Assembly: GCA_043777375.1 (NCBI GenBank)
Contig: JAYWHX010000184.1
Span: forward strand, 1-64,000
DNA length: 64,000 bases
From: TH-plancto1 sp043777375
GTDB taxonomy: Bacteria > Planctomycetota > Planctomycetia > Planctomycetales > Planctomycetaceae
Reading direction: 5' to 3'
A program made the translations under genes and the position numbers. Positions 16,555-26,150 of this stretch are shown piece after piece; the stretch's first letter is position 1, and each line of letters begins with the position of its first letter. Below the pieces are notes generated by a model. The model saw only the letters and a list, made by a program, of their open reading frames with translations. It searched no databases and was not told the origin of the DNA.

Positions 16555-19500
16555 ATGCGTTATCGGCTGGGTTTGGCATTGGCGCTGGTTCTGGGCTTGT
16601 GGGGAGTGATGCACTTGAACGCGGAACCACCGGCGATCGCTGACCAACGAACCCGAGCTGACAAGCTGTTCGCCGATGGGAACTACAAAGAGGCCCTCGA
16701 CATCTATCGGGTCTTGGCTCTCGATACGGCGAACACCGGTCCGCTGCTGTCGCATGACATCACCCAGACGAACAACTGCTATCGCAATCTGCAACTCGAC
16801 AACAAGATCGATGCCTATCTCGAAGAGGCCGAGAAGGCCCACGCCGCCAATTGGCGCGGCCTGAGAGCCGTCGGCACCGAGTGGATCATCAACCAGCACT
16901 ATGGGTTCATCGTCGCTGGGAAGTTCAATCGCGGGAACCAGAACTCCGGCGGTCAGTACGTCGACTCCACCCAGCGCGACCGGGTCAAGGCGCTCCAGAT
17001 TTTTGAGAGGGCACTGCCCCTCGTCGCTGCCGAAGCAGTCACCGATCAGAACCGGTCTGAGATCGCTACGTTCTACAACCAGCTGGGCGATTTCGTATTG
17101 AACGGTCGCACCGGTGGGGCCGCGTGGCAGCTGCAATCGTTGACGAATGTGAAAGAGCTACCGGATCACGACGCCGTGAACTATGGCCGGTGGGGCGGAG
17201 GAGGGTGGGGCGGCAGCAAGGGGGCCTCGGTCGATGCGGATGGAAACCCGATCTACTACAGCGTGGCCGAGAGCTGGGACGCAGCGTCATCGGATGGCCA
17301 GCGCTGGCGCTGGGCGATGGAGCAGACGAAGCGGACATCGCCGAGCCTGACCAGCCAGATCGACTCTCAATTCGCCGATTTCCTGCACTCTCAATTCGGA
17401 GTTCAGACAGTGCGAGAAGGGGGCATCGAGCTGCCCTCATCCGATGAGAAGGACGGCGACGCCGATGCCAGCCCGTTTGCCGTTAAGACGCTGAATGGCA
17501 ACGAGACCATCGCCCGCCTCGCAACGGGAGCCAAGCGGTTCAGCCTGCCGGATGAGTTCAATCCGATCGCGATTTATAAGCGCCTCGCCGATGGCACCGA
17601 CCAGTATGCGGCCAATTCCATCGAGGCACTGGCCCGCATCGCCACTGATCGCCAGCAATACAACAAGGCCGCCGAGTATTGGGGCCAGGCCATCAACCGC
17701 TTCGGCTCTAATGAGGGTCGCAAGCAGGCTCTCGACCAGATCGTCGGCAACTGGGGCCGCTTCGAGAACACTCAGTCACAACCCGCAGGCACCAAGGCGA
17801 ACCTCGAATTCATCTTCCGAAATGGAACACGCGTCGATTTCACCGCTCGGCGAATCAACATTTCCAGGCTGCTGGATGACGCCAAGAAATACCTGAAGTC
17901 GAATCCCGAGAATCTAGACTGGAACGAGATGCAGATCGACAACATCGGTCACCGTCTGGTCGAGCAGAATCAGTTGAAGTATCTCGAAGGCGACGCAGTC
18001 GAGTGGGCCAAGGATCTTAAGCCACGGCCCGAGCATTTCGACCGCCGCGAAACGATCGAGACTCCGCTACAAAAGGCCGGTGCGTACTTCGTGGAAGCCA
18101 AGCTGCGCGATGGCAACGTCAGCCGCATTATTGTCTGGCTCGACGACACAATCATCGTCAAGAAGGCCATTCATCAAGGGGCTTGGTATTACGTCGCTGA
18201 TGCCGAGACCGGCAAACCTGTTGCCAAGGCCAACGTCGAGTTCTTCGGCTGGCGGCATGACTATGACGACAAGGCAAAACGCCACAACGTCATCACCAAG
18301 AACTTCGCCGAGTTCACCGATGCTGAGGGACAGCTGACTCCCGATCCGAAGCTCTTGAATCAGGACTTTCAGTGGATCGTCGTGGCTCGCACCGCAGAAG
18401 GTCGACTGGCGCACCTCGGATTCAGTCACACCTGGATGGGGAATCATCACTGGGATCAGCTGAGTGAATTCAAGGTCTACACTATCACAGATCGCCCGGT
18501 TTATCGCCCCGCTCAGACGGTGAAGTTCAAATTCTGGATCGGGCACGCCAGCTTTGACCAACCGGAAAAGACACAATTCTCTGATCAAAAAGTCGAAGTT
18601 CTGATCCATGATCCCCAGGGGACGGAAGTCTCGAAGCAGAAGTTGACGACCGATGAGTTTGGTGGAGTGATGGGGGAATATGAACTGCCGAAGGAGGCCC
18701 CTTTGGGTGCCTATTCGATTAGTTTGAATCAAGGTCGGGCGAGTGGCGGAATCCAGTTCCGCGTTGAAGAATACAAGAAGCCCGAATTCGAAGTCACCGT
18801 CAAAGGCCCCGACAAACCGGTCATGCTCGGCGAGAAGATCGAAGCACTGGTCATTGCCAAGTATTACTTTGGTGCGCCGGTCACCAACGCCAAGGTCAAA
18901 ATCAAAGTCGAGCGCACTGCGCACGATAGCCGCTGGTATCCAGCTGCTCGCTGGGACTGGCTCTATGGGTCGGGCTATTGGTGGTTCGCCGGGGACTACA
19001 ACTGGTATCCGGGTTTCTCGAAATGGGGTTGTTTGAGCCCGCGTCCGTGGTGGGGCGGTTGGAGCCCAGCTCCTCCCGAACTGGTCGTCGACATGGAAGC
19101 CGAGATCGGTCCCGATGGAACTGTCAGCGTTCCCATCGACACCGCGCTCGCCAAGGCGCTGCATGGGGATGAAGATCACGCCTACAAGATCACTGCCGAA
19201 GTAGTCGATGAATCTCGCCGCGTGATCACGGGCAGCGGGGAAGTCCTCGTCGCTCGCGAGCCGTTCAAGGTCTTCGCGTGGACTGATCGCGGTTACTACC
19301 ATGTGAAAGACACGATCAACGCCGAGTTCCAGGCTCGCACCGTCTCCGGCTCGCCCGTCACTGGACCCGCCCAGCTGAAGCTCTTACGGATATCCTATGA
19401 CGCGGATGGCAAACCGACCGAGGCTGTCGCCCAAACATGGGATCTGAAGCTCGGCGAGGACGGACACGACTCGCAACAGATCAAGGCCACAGCTGCGGGG

Positions 19501-22500
19501 CAGTACCGTCTTTCACTGACTGTCACTGATGCCGAGGGGCACACGATCGAAGGCGGCCATCTGTTCTACATCCGGGGCGAGGGAGTCGATGACTCGCAGT
19601 TCCGCTTCAATGACCTGGAGATCACCACACAGCAGGCCGAGTACAAGCCCGGTGAGAAGGCGGAGTTCCAGATCTCAACGAACTTGGAGGGCTCTACAGT
19701 TCTGCTGTTCGAGCGTCCGTCGAATGGAACCTACAAGGGGCGCCCGCGATTGCTGTCACTCAACGGCAAGACCACGACGAGTGATTTGGAGATCGCCAAA
19801 AATGATATGCCGAACTTCTTTGTCGAAGTCGTCACAATTGCCCATGGTCGCATTCATACTGCTGTCCGTGAAGTGATCGTCCCGCCGGAAAAGCGGGTCA
19901 TCAACGTGGCGGTCAAGCCCTCCTCGGAGACCTACAAGCCGGGACAAGAGGCCACCGTCGAACTCCAGCTGACCGATGCCAGTGGCGAGCCGATTGTCGG
20001 ATCGGTCGCGATGACGATGTATGACAAGAGCCTGGAATACATCTCAGGTGGCTCGAATGTCGGTGAGATTCGTGACTTCTTCTGGAAGTGGCGTCGCAGC
20101 CACAACTCGAGCGTTGAGGCCAGTGCCGGGCGAGCGTTCGACAACATGCTCAAATCAGGCGAGTTCCCGATGCAGATGCTGGGAGCGTTTGGCGATCTCG
20201 CGGAAGAGGAGTCACAATTTGTCATTAACAGGAATATTGATCCCGGCGAAGAGCGACAGGTGAAGAGAAAGTTTGGTCGAGCCATGCTCCGTGGAGCGAT
20301 GGGTGGTGGGGGTGGCCCACCGATGCCGATGGCCGCGATGGCAGATGGGATGGCGATGGATGCTCCCATGATGGCGAAAGAGGAATCCGCAAGGGCCGCT
20401 CCAGCTGCTCCTGGCGGCGGTGGGGCTGGTCCACAACAACCGACCATCCGTACCAACTTCGCGGACAGCGCCTTCTGGAAGGGTGATATCGTCACTGATT
20501 CCGAAGGCAATGCGACCGTCAACCTCACGATGCCTGAAAACCTGACTGGATGGAAGATTCGCACTTGGGCTTTTGGGGCTGGGACACGCGTGGGCGAAGG
20601 CTCAGTCGAAGTCGTGACCACTAAGAATCTGCTCGTGCGATTGCAGGCTCCGCGATTCTTTGTTGAGACGGACGAAGTGGTCCTCTCGGCCAATGTGCAT
20701 AACTACTTGAAGGACAAGAAGACCGCGACCGTCGAGTTCCTGTTCGATGGCGGCGAACTCGCAGCGATCGATCCGGCTCAAGCGACTCAACAGATCGAGA
20801 TCGAGGCCGGGGCCGACAAACGGGTCGATCTGCGGGTGAAGGTCATCCGTGAAGGGGTCGCCAAGATCACCGTTAAAGCACTGACCGATGAAGAGTCGGA
20901 CGCCATGCAGATGACCTTCCCGGTCTACGTTCACGGGATGCTCAAGACCGAATCATTCAGCGGGGCTCTGCGTCCCAATGAGAACGTCGGCCAGCTGGAG
21001 ATCAACGTCCCGGCAGAACGCCGACCCGAGCAGTCGCGGTTGGAGATTCGCTACTCGCCGACGTTGGCGGGGGCGATGGTCGATGCGCTGCCGTACCTCG
21101 TCGATTACCCATATGGATGTACCGAGCAGACACTGAACCGATTCTTGCCGACAGTGATCACGCAGCGAGTGCTGCAAAACATGAAGCTCGATCTGGCCGC
21201 CATTCGCGACAAGCGAACCAACCTCAATTCGCAGGAGATCGGAGACGATGCGCAGCGGGCTGAGGACTGGAAACGCCTGACCAAAAACTGGCACCACGAG
21301 GCGAAGAACCCGGTGTTTGATGAGGCCGAAGTCGCTCGCATGACCAAACAGGGTGTCATCGACCTGATCGCCATGCAGTGCAGCGATGGCGGCTGGGGCT
21401 GGTTCAGCGGCTGGGGCGAGTACTCGTGGCCGCATACGACAGCGACTGTGGTGCATGGCTTGCAGGTGGCCGCTAAGAATGACATTGCCCTCCCACCCGG
21501 TGTGCTGGAAAACGGTGTCGCCTGGCTCAATCGGTATCAAGCCGAGCAGGTCGCTCTGCTCCAAGAAGCGGAACGCCATGCGAAAGACCCCAAGCGTGAA
21601 CTCCCCTACAAGTCACAAGCTGACAACATCGACTCGCTGATCTACTCCGTACTGACCGATGCTGCTCCTGACGCAGTGGCTGCTCGAAGCGAAGCGAACA
21701 CCGCAGAGATGCGGCGGTTCCTGTACCGTGACCGCACCAAGCTCTCGCTGTACGGAGCGGCACTGTTCGGACTCGCACTGCACTCGCAGAGCGAAGTCGA
21801 ATCTCGCGATATGATCATCCGCAACATCGATCAGTTCGTGGTGACCGACAAGGAGAACCAGACGACCTACATCAACCTGCCCGATCACGGGTCGTACTCG
21901 TGGTACTGGTATGGCGACACGATCGAGGCCAACGCCTGCTTCCTCAAGCTGCTCACACGGGTCGATGCCCAGGACGCCCGAGCGAGCGGACTCGTGAAGT
22001 ACCTGCTCAACAACCGCAAGAACTCCAGCTACTGGAACAGCACCCGCGACACCGCTCTGTGTATCGAGGCGCTGGCTGAGTACCTGATCGCCAGCGGCGA
22101 GAGCCAGCCGAATCTTTCGGTCGAAGTCTGGATCGATGGCGAGAAGAAGCAGACCGTCCAGATCACTCCCGAGAATCTGTTCAGCTTCAATAACAAACTG
22201 GTCATCGAAGGAGTAGACCTGACCACGGGCAAGCATGTCATCGAACTCAAGAAGGCATCGACGAAAGAGGGTTCTGCCAGCCCGCTCTACTACAACGCCT
22301 ACCTGACCAACTTCACCCTCGAAGAGCAGATCACGGCTGCCGGTCTGGAAGTGAAGGTGAACCGCAAGTTCTACAAGCTGACTCAGCGGAAGGACGCGAC
22401 TGCGACGGTGCAGGGGGCCCGAGGCCAGGCCATCGACCAGAAGGTGCTAAAGTACGACCGCACCGAGTTGGCGAACCTGTCCGAGGTGCAGAGCGGCGAC

Positions 22501-22827
22501 CTGCTGGAAGTCGAACTGGAGATCGACTCGAAGAACACGTACGAGTACCTGCTGTTCGAAGACCTGAAGGCCGCTGGGACGGAACCCGTTGACGTGCGCA
22601 GCGGGTATCTCCCGAGTGCGTTCGGAGCGTATGTCGAGTTCCGCGACGAGCGCGTCTGCTTCTTCGTCCGGCAACTGACTCGTGGCAAGCACAGCGTCAG
22701 CTACCGTGTTCGAGCCGAAATCCCCGGCCAGTTCAGCGCGCTCCCCACCCGGGCGAGCGCGATGTACGCCCCAGAGATCAAGGCGAACTCGGATGAGATG
22801 AAGCTCAAGATTCGCGACATGGATTGA
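16555..22827 (+). CDS. Giant bacterial alpha-2-macroglobulin with thioester
   Basis: Predicted 2090-residue secreted protease trap. A signal peptide (YRLGLALALVLGLWGVM) leads into a helical region, then the macroglobulin beta domains, including YTITDRPVYRPAQTVKFKFW, a standard MG block. A Met/Gly/Pro/Ala-rich stretch at about residues 1240-1300 is the likely bait region, just before the A2M core (FADSAFWKGDIVTD, LTMPENLTGWKIRTWAFG). The thioester motif YGCTEQT has Cys1522, followed by the alpha/alpha toroid (CSDGGWGWFSGW) and a C-terminal receptor-like region. Cleavage of the bait should expose the thioester and trap the protease. I chose ATG 16555 to give a clean signal peptide; GTG 16516 and ATG 16519 are alternatives. 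No PBP1C gene, the usual partner in proteobacteria, is nearby. Confidence 0.9.
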   Translation: MRYRLGLALALVLGLWGVMHLNAEPPAIADQRTRADKLFADGNYKEALDIYRVLALDTANTGPLLSHDITQTNNCYRNLQLDNKIDAYLEEAEKAHAANWRGLRAVGTEWIINQHYGFIVAGKFNRGNQNSGGQYVDSTQRDRVKALQIFERALPLVAAEAVTDQNRSEIATFYNQLGDFVLNGRTGGAAWQLQSLTNVKELPDHDAVNYGRWGGGGWGGSKGASVDADGNPIYYSVAESWDAASSDGQRWRWAMEQTKRTSPSLTSQIDSQFADFLHSQFGVQTVREGGIELPSSDEKDGDADASPFAVKTLNGNETIARLATGAKRFSLPDEFNPIAIYKRLADGTDQYAANSIEALARIATDRQQYNKAAEYWGQAINRFGSNEGRKQALDQIVGNWGRFENTQSQPAGTKANLEFIFRNGTRVDFTARRINISRLLDDAKKYLKSNPENLDWNEMQIDNIGHRLVEQNQLKYLEGDAVEWAKDLKPRPEHFDRRETIETPLQKAGAYFVEAKLRDGNVSRIIVWLDDTIIVKKAIHQGAWYYVADAETGKPVAKANVEFFGWRHDYDDKAKRHNVITKNFAEFTDAEGQLTPDPKLLNQDFQWIVVARTAEGRLAHLGFSHTWMGNHHWDQLSEFKVYTITDRPVYRPAQTVKFKFWIGHASFDQPEKTQFSDQKVEVLIHDPQGTEVSKQKLTTDEFGGVMGEYELPKEAPLGAYSISLNQGRASGGIQFRVEEYKKPEFEVTVKGPDKPVMLGEKIEALVIAKYYFGAPVTNAKVKIKVERTAHDSRWYPAARWDWLYGSGYWWFAGDYNWYPGFSKWGCLSPRPWWGGWSPAPPELVVDMEAEIGPDGTVSVPIDTALAKALHGDEDHAYKITAEVVDESRRVITGSGEVLVAREPFKVFAWTDRGYYHVKDTINAEFQARTVSGSPVTGPAQLKLLRISYDADGKPTEAVAQTWDLKLGEDGHDSQQIKATAAGQYRLSLTVTDAEGHTIEGGHLFYIRGEGVDDSQFRFNDLEITTQQAEYKPGEKAEFQISTNLEGSTVLLFERPSNGTYKGRPRLLSLNGKTTTSDLEIAKNDMPNFFVEVVTIAHGRIHTAVREVIVPPEKRVINVAVKPSSETYKPGQEATVELQLTDASGEPIVGSVAMTMYDKSLEYISGGSNVGEIRDFFWKWRRSHNSSVEASAGRAFDNMLKSGEFPMQMLGAFGDLAEEESQFVINRNIDPGEERQVKRKFGRAMLRGAMGGGGGPPMPMAAMADGMAMDAPMMAKEESARAAPAAPGGGGAGPQQPTIRTNFADSAFWKGDIVTDSEGNATVNLTMPENLTGWKIRTWAFGAGTRVGEGSVEVVTTKNLLVRLQAPRFFVETDEVVLSANVHNYLKDKKTATVEFLFDGGELAAIDPAQATQQIEIEAGADKRVDLRVKVIREGVAKITVKALTDEESDAMQMTFPVYVHGMLKTESFSGALRPNENVGQLEINVPAERRPEQSRLEIRYSPTLAGAMVDALPYLVDYPYGCTEQTLNRFLPTVITQRVLQNMKLDLAAIRDKRTNLNSQEIGDDAQRAEDWKRLTKNWHHEAKNPVFDEAEVARMTKQGVIDLIAMQCSDGGWGWFSGWGEYSWPHTTATVVHGLQVAAKNDIALPPGVLENGVAWLNRYQAEQVALLQEAERHAKDPKRELPYKSQADNIDSLIYSVLTDAAPDAVAARSEANTAEMRRFLYRDRTKLSLYGAALFGLALHSQSEVESRDMIIRNIDQFVVTDKENQTTYINLPDHGSYSWYWYGDTIEANACFLKLLTRVDAQDARASGLVKYLLNNRKNSSYWNSTRDTALCIEALAEYLIASGESQPNLSVEVWIDGEKKQTVQITPENLFSFNNKLVIEGVDLTTGKHVIELKKASTKEGSASPLYYNAYLTNFTLEEQITAAGLEVKVNRKFYKLTQRKDATATVQGARGQAIDQKVLKYDRTELANLSEVQSGDLLEVELEIDSKNTYEYLLFEDLKAAGTEPVDVRSGYLPSAFGAYVEFRDERVCFFVRQLTRGKHSVSYRVRAEIPGQFSALPTRASAMYAPEIKANSDEMKLKIRDMD

Positions 22828-22849
22828 GTGTGAGTTTTATTGAGATTCG

Positions 22850-22883
22850 CAACAGCCCAGTGGTGGCCACCATTGGGCTGTTG
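22850..22883 (+). terminator. Hairpin after the alpha-2-macroglobulin gene
   Basis: Arms CAACAGCCCAGTGGTGG and CCACCATTGGGCTGTTG are adjacent and pair over 17 bases with one G-T mismatch and no loop spacer. It lies 22 bases past the stop codon. There is no T-run after it, so it may be a factor-dependent terminator, an mRNA-stabilising hairpin, or a dispersed repeat. Confidence 0.45.
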
Positions 22884-22971
22884 TTCGCGCTTACCATTCA
22901 TTCGTGCGCGACGATAAGATCACATTTCGTTCGTTGTTCGCATTCATCCGCGTTGTCTGGAATTCTGGCTG

Positions 22972-24564
22972 ATGTCTGGTCCGCCTCGCGATCTTGGTCG
23001 TTCCCCAGCAGCGGCAAAAGCAGCGGCCAAAGAGGCACGAGACAAGGCCGAGACAAGACTTCGCAAGCAAGCCGAACTTCGAGCGGAGCTCCGCCATCAA
23101 CTGCTGGATGGCCCTCGCCACGATATCCGCCATAGCATCCCGGGCCTGGGGATCAGCTTTCTGGTGCATCTGGCCCTCATCGTGGTTCTGGGGTTTACAG
23201 TTTTTCAAGCAGATCGTCCCGCAGCTGTCGCCCCGGTCGATGCCTGGCTCGGACCGGAATCTGTCGCTACATCGACGGACTCTGCTCCTGATGTCGCTGT
23301 GGAACTCCCGTCGATTGCGGATGAGATGCGCGCTGCGGCTCGTCAGTCAGCGATGAACAAAGTCGATACGGCTCCCGACCGGAACACCAAGCCACTCGTC
23401 AATCCGGTCAATATCGAGGGAGCATTGAATGGGCGTGGCGCGGGCGGCGGGACTCTGAATGGAAACGGACGCGGCACCGGTGCGGCAGCCACTTCGCCCC
23501 ACGGTGTTGGCCCCCGCGATCCCGCGCGTGATGGACTCGATCGAGCCCTTGCTTGGATCGTGCGTCAACAGCGCCCCGACGGCCGGTGGAAGATGACTGG
23601 TCCGTACCCGGATGGGGCAGAGAGCTTGGAAGCCGATACCGACACCGGGGCGACTGCCCTCGCGCTGCTGGCGTTGCTCGGCGATGGGAACAGTCCGAGC
23701 ACTGGTAAGTATCCCAAGCAGGTCGCTAGCGGCGTGCAGTGGTTGATCTCTCAACAGAAGCCGAGCGGCGATCTGTTCGACAGTGATGAGCAGGGCCGCT
23801 CGGCGCATTTCTACGCTCACTCGCAAGCGACGATTGCTCTGTGCGAAGCGCTCGTGCTGTCGGGAGACGAAACGTTGCGCCCCGCAGCTGAGAAGGCCGT
23901 CCAGTTTTTAGTGCGGGCGCAGAACCCGCGACTGGGTGGGTGGAAATACCGACCGCTCGATGGGGACGGGATCGGCGACCTCTCGGTGACTGGCTGGGCA
24001 CTGATGGCCATGCACACCGCCCGCATGGCCCGGATCGATGTCCCGCCAGAGACGTTCCTGCTCGCGTCGAGTTTTCTCGACTCGACCCAAGTCGATGTCG
24101 CTGACGCCTCGCGTTACCGCTATCGCCCCGATGAGCCCTCGCAATCCGCCCAGCTGTGGTCGATGAGTGCTGAGGCTTTGTTGTGCCGACAGTGGCTCGG
24201 CTGGCCTCGCGAGTACGAAGCGTTCGCCAAGGGGCAGGCATTCCTGACCTCTGAGGTGAATACTCCTGTGTGGGAGGAGGGCCAGCGGAACGTCTATGCG
24301 TGGTACTACACTGCCCAAACGTTGCACAACCTCGGCGGCGAAACGTGGAAAACATGGTTCGCCCGCACGCAGGGATTACTCCTTCAGCACCAAGCCTCTG
24401 GAGCTGGAAAGACTGGCGGCAGCTGGCACCCGACCCACCCGAAAGGAGCGTTCCTGGAATGGAGCGAAGGCGCCGGGCGGTTGTACTTCACGGTGATGTG
24501 CGTGTTAATTCTGGAGACGCCGGAGCGGCATGCCCCGGTGTATGGGGAGCCGCCCGCTCTGTAG
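22972..24564 (+). CDS. Membrane-tethered prenyltransferase/squalene-cyclase-like toroid protein
   Basis: Predicted 530 residues. The first ~50 are Ala/Lys/Arg-rich and probably coiled-coil, one transmembrane segment follows (about 57-76, ISFLVHLALIVVLGFTVF), then a low-complexity Gly/Asn linker (about 143-175). The C-terminal ~350 residues are an alpha/alpha toroid with squalene-oxidase-type repeats: LAWIVRQQRPDGRWK, ALALLALLGDG, VQFLVRAQNPRLGGWKY and DLSVTGWALMAMHTA. I see no DxDD cyclase acid motif, so enzymatic cyclisation is not supported. The same toroid fold forms the thioester domain of macroglobulins, and the gene follows one directly; a role in an envelope surveillance complex is speculation. 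Confidence 0.8.
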   Translation: MSGPPRDLGRSPAAAKAAAKEARDKAETRLRKQAELRAELRHQLLDGPRHDIRHSIPGLGISFLVHLALIVVLGFTVFQADRPAAVAPVDAWLGPESVATSTDSAPDVAVELPSIADEMRAAARQSAMNKVDTAPDRNTKPLVNPVNIEGALNGRGAGGGTLNGNGRGTGAAATSPHGVGPRDPARDGLDRALAWIVRQQRPDGRWKMTGPYPDGAESLEADTDTGATALALLALLGDGNSPSTGKYPKQVASGVQWLISQQKPSGDLFDSDEQGRSAHFYAHSQATIALCEALVLSGDETLRPAAEKAVQFLVRAQNPRLGGWKYRPLDGDGIGDLSVTGWALMAMHTARMARIDVPPETFLLASSFLDSTQVDVADASRYRYRPDEPSQSAQLWSMSAEALLCRQWLGWPREYEAFAKGQAFLTSEVNTPVWEEGQRNVYAWYYTAQTLHNLGGETWKTWFARTQGLLLQHQASGAGKTGGSWHPTHPKGAFLEWSEGAGRLYFTVMCVLILETPERHAPVYGEPPAL

Positions 24565-24612
24565 CAGAACTCGTCAGAGTTTTGACGGCAGAAGTCTGAC
24601 GACTTCTGCTAC
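24561..24612. repeat. Hairpin repeat overlapping a stop codon
   Basis: GTAGCAGAACTCGTCAGAG and its partner ending GACGACTTCTGCTAC form an imperfect stem of about 24 bp. The TAG stop of the toroid protein gene (24562-24564) is supplied by the first bases of the repeat. A related half-copy lies at 56985-57007. Confidence 0.7.
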
Positions 24613-24811
24613 GGGATGGCCTGGATGACGCAAGTACAAAAGCAGTGAGTGGCGGTCGTATTCTCCGTAACCTGTTGTTGTTCCACACCTCAGACACTCA
24701 AAGCAGTGTGTGTTTCACCCCGCCCCTGCTATGCGAAAAAAACGAATCCACTCAATGGGCCGACAGCTCAAAACGCGGGTTCGAAAAGATCGAATTGTGC
24801 TCGACCCACAT

Positions 24812-25858
24812 TCACCGCGCTTCGCCGTGCAAACCGTAATCGTCGATCTTCTTGTGCAGTGTGTTGCGGTTGATCCCGAGCTTGCTGGCGGCTTTCGTTT
24901 GCGTTCCTTGAAAGGACCGCAGCACCTGCAGGATCAGCTCTTTCTCGACCATGCCCATCACTTGCTCATGGGCTTGCCCTTCCTCTTGGACGCGAGACAG
25001 CCCCAAGCTGACGAGTTCGGTACACAATGCTTCGATGCTGTTTCGCTGTGCCCGGCCGAGCCGCACCGGGGCTTCGCCGCGCAGGTGAGCGGGCAATAAA
25101 TCGGGCGTCAATACGGGTGTGGGGGCGAGCACTGTGGCCCGCTCGATATAGTTTTCCAACTCCCGCACGTTGCCGGGCCAGCTGTAGTTTTTGAGGCATT
25201 CGAGGGCCTCGGGAGACAGCTTGAGCGGTGGCCGACGCATGTCAGGGGCGTAACGTGCGGCGAAATGCTCAGCCAGTGGTGGGATGTCTTCCACGCGGTC
25301 GCGCAGTGGAGGCAAATAGATCGGCAGGACGTTGAGACGGTAGTACAAATCCTCGCGAAACTGCCCACGATCGACCATCTCGTTCAGGTCGCGATTCGTG
25401 GCGGCCACAATGCGGCAGTCCACCGAAATCGTCTTCGTGTCGCCCACCCGCTCGAACTCATGCTCCTGCAACACCCGCAACAGCTTGACCTGCAACGTGT
25501 AGCTGATGGAGTTGATCTCATCGAGAAAGATCGTCCCGCCATGCGCCGCTTCGAAGCGCCCCGTGCGGTTCTCGTGCGCACTGGTGAAGGCCCCCTTCAC
25601 ATGGCCGAATAGCTCACTCTCGAGCAGGCTTTCACTCAGCGCCCCGCAGTTCACACGAATAAACGGTCCCGTGGCCCGGCGGCTCAGCTGGTGAATCGCC
25701 TTCGAAACCAGCTCCTTACCCGTCCCGGTTTCGCCCAGCAACAGCACCGTGGCGGAACTGGCTGCCACCTTGCGAGTCATGCGGTAGACCTCGCGCATGG
25801 CTGGCCCGCGGCCAATCATGCCCTCTTGAAGGGGGGAGTCATCGTCGACGGTGTTCAC
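24812..25858 (-). CDS. Sigma-54-dependent transcription activator lacking a receiver domain
   Basis: Predicted 348 residues: an AAA+ sigma-54 interaction domain and a C-terminal Fis-type helix-turn-helix, with only ~15 residues in front. Walker A GETGTGKE is at 42-49, the sigma-54 contact loop is GAFTSA (89-94), Walker B is GTIFLDEIN, and the arginine-finger region is FREDLYYRLNVLPI. The HTH is LRSFQGTQTKAASKLGINRN near the end. Lacking a response receiver, it is either controlled by a separate protein or constitutive, like PspF. The start is GTG 25858. It is convergent with the toroid protein gene. Its target promoter is not identifiable here. Confidence 0.88.
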   Translation of the reverse strand: MNTVDDDSPLQEGMIGRGPAMREVYRMTRKVAASSATVLLLGETGTGKELVSKAIHQLSRRATGPFIRVNCGALSESLLESELFGHVKGAFTSAHENRTGRFEAAHGGTIFLDEINSISYTLQVKLLRVLQEHEFERVGDTKTISVDCRIVAATNRDLNEMVDRGQFREDLYYRLNVLPIYLPPLRDRVEDIPPLAEHFAARYAPDMRRPPLKLSPEALECLKNYSWPGNVRELENYIERATVLAPTPVLTPDLLPAHLRGEAPVRLGRAQRNSIEALCTELVSLGLSRVQEEGQAHEQVMGMVEKELILQVLRSFQGTQTKAASKLGINRNTLHKKIDDYGLHGEAR

Positions 25859-26150
25859 GGCAATGTCCGGTGAGAATTCTGGCGAGCTGCGCGAATTGTA
25901 GGCATGTGCTTGATAATCTCAACGAGGAATCTAGAAATTCTCGCGTCTTCGCAGGAATGGAAATCGGACATACACGTGCGAAATGCAAATCAGTGCAGTG
26001 AGTGCCCGTTTTATTTGCACACCATCCGGGGTGAGCGTCTATTTCGTGCGATCCTCGCCCCACAGGCTCCACGCCCAGCCCACCAGCTGGACCTGACGCT
26101 GCAATGAGTGCCTGACTTGATTGGGGTTAAATGGCAGCTCACCTTGGCAA
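25859..26150. other. Gap between the sigma-54 activator and the TPR protein gene
   Basis: No convincing gene. On the minus strand the last residues of a frame ending at 26039 read QVQLVGWAWSLWGEDRTK, a tail that faintly echoes the C-terminus of the SMP-30 protein at 27187 (LAWSRWGK). It may be the relic of a gene end or coincidence. Confidence 0.3.

Noticed and set aside
18067..19302. Long minus-strand frame (411 codons) inside the alpha-2-macroglobulin gene
   Set aside because: It is antisense to conserved macroglobulin domains and its translation matches no family; high GC makes such open antisense frames common.
22972..24564. Squalene-hopene cyclase
   Set aside because: The toroid repeats are present but I see no DxDD catalytic motif, and the protein is single-span anchored with a low-complexity linker and only half the usual toroid length.
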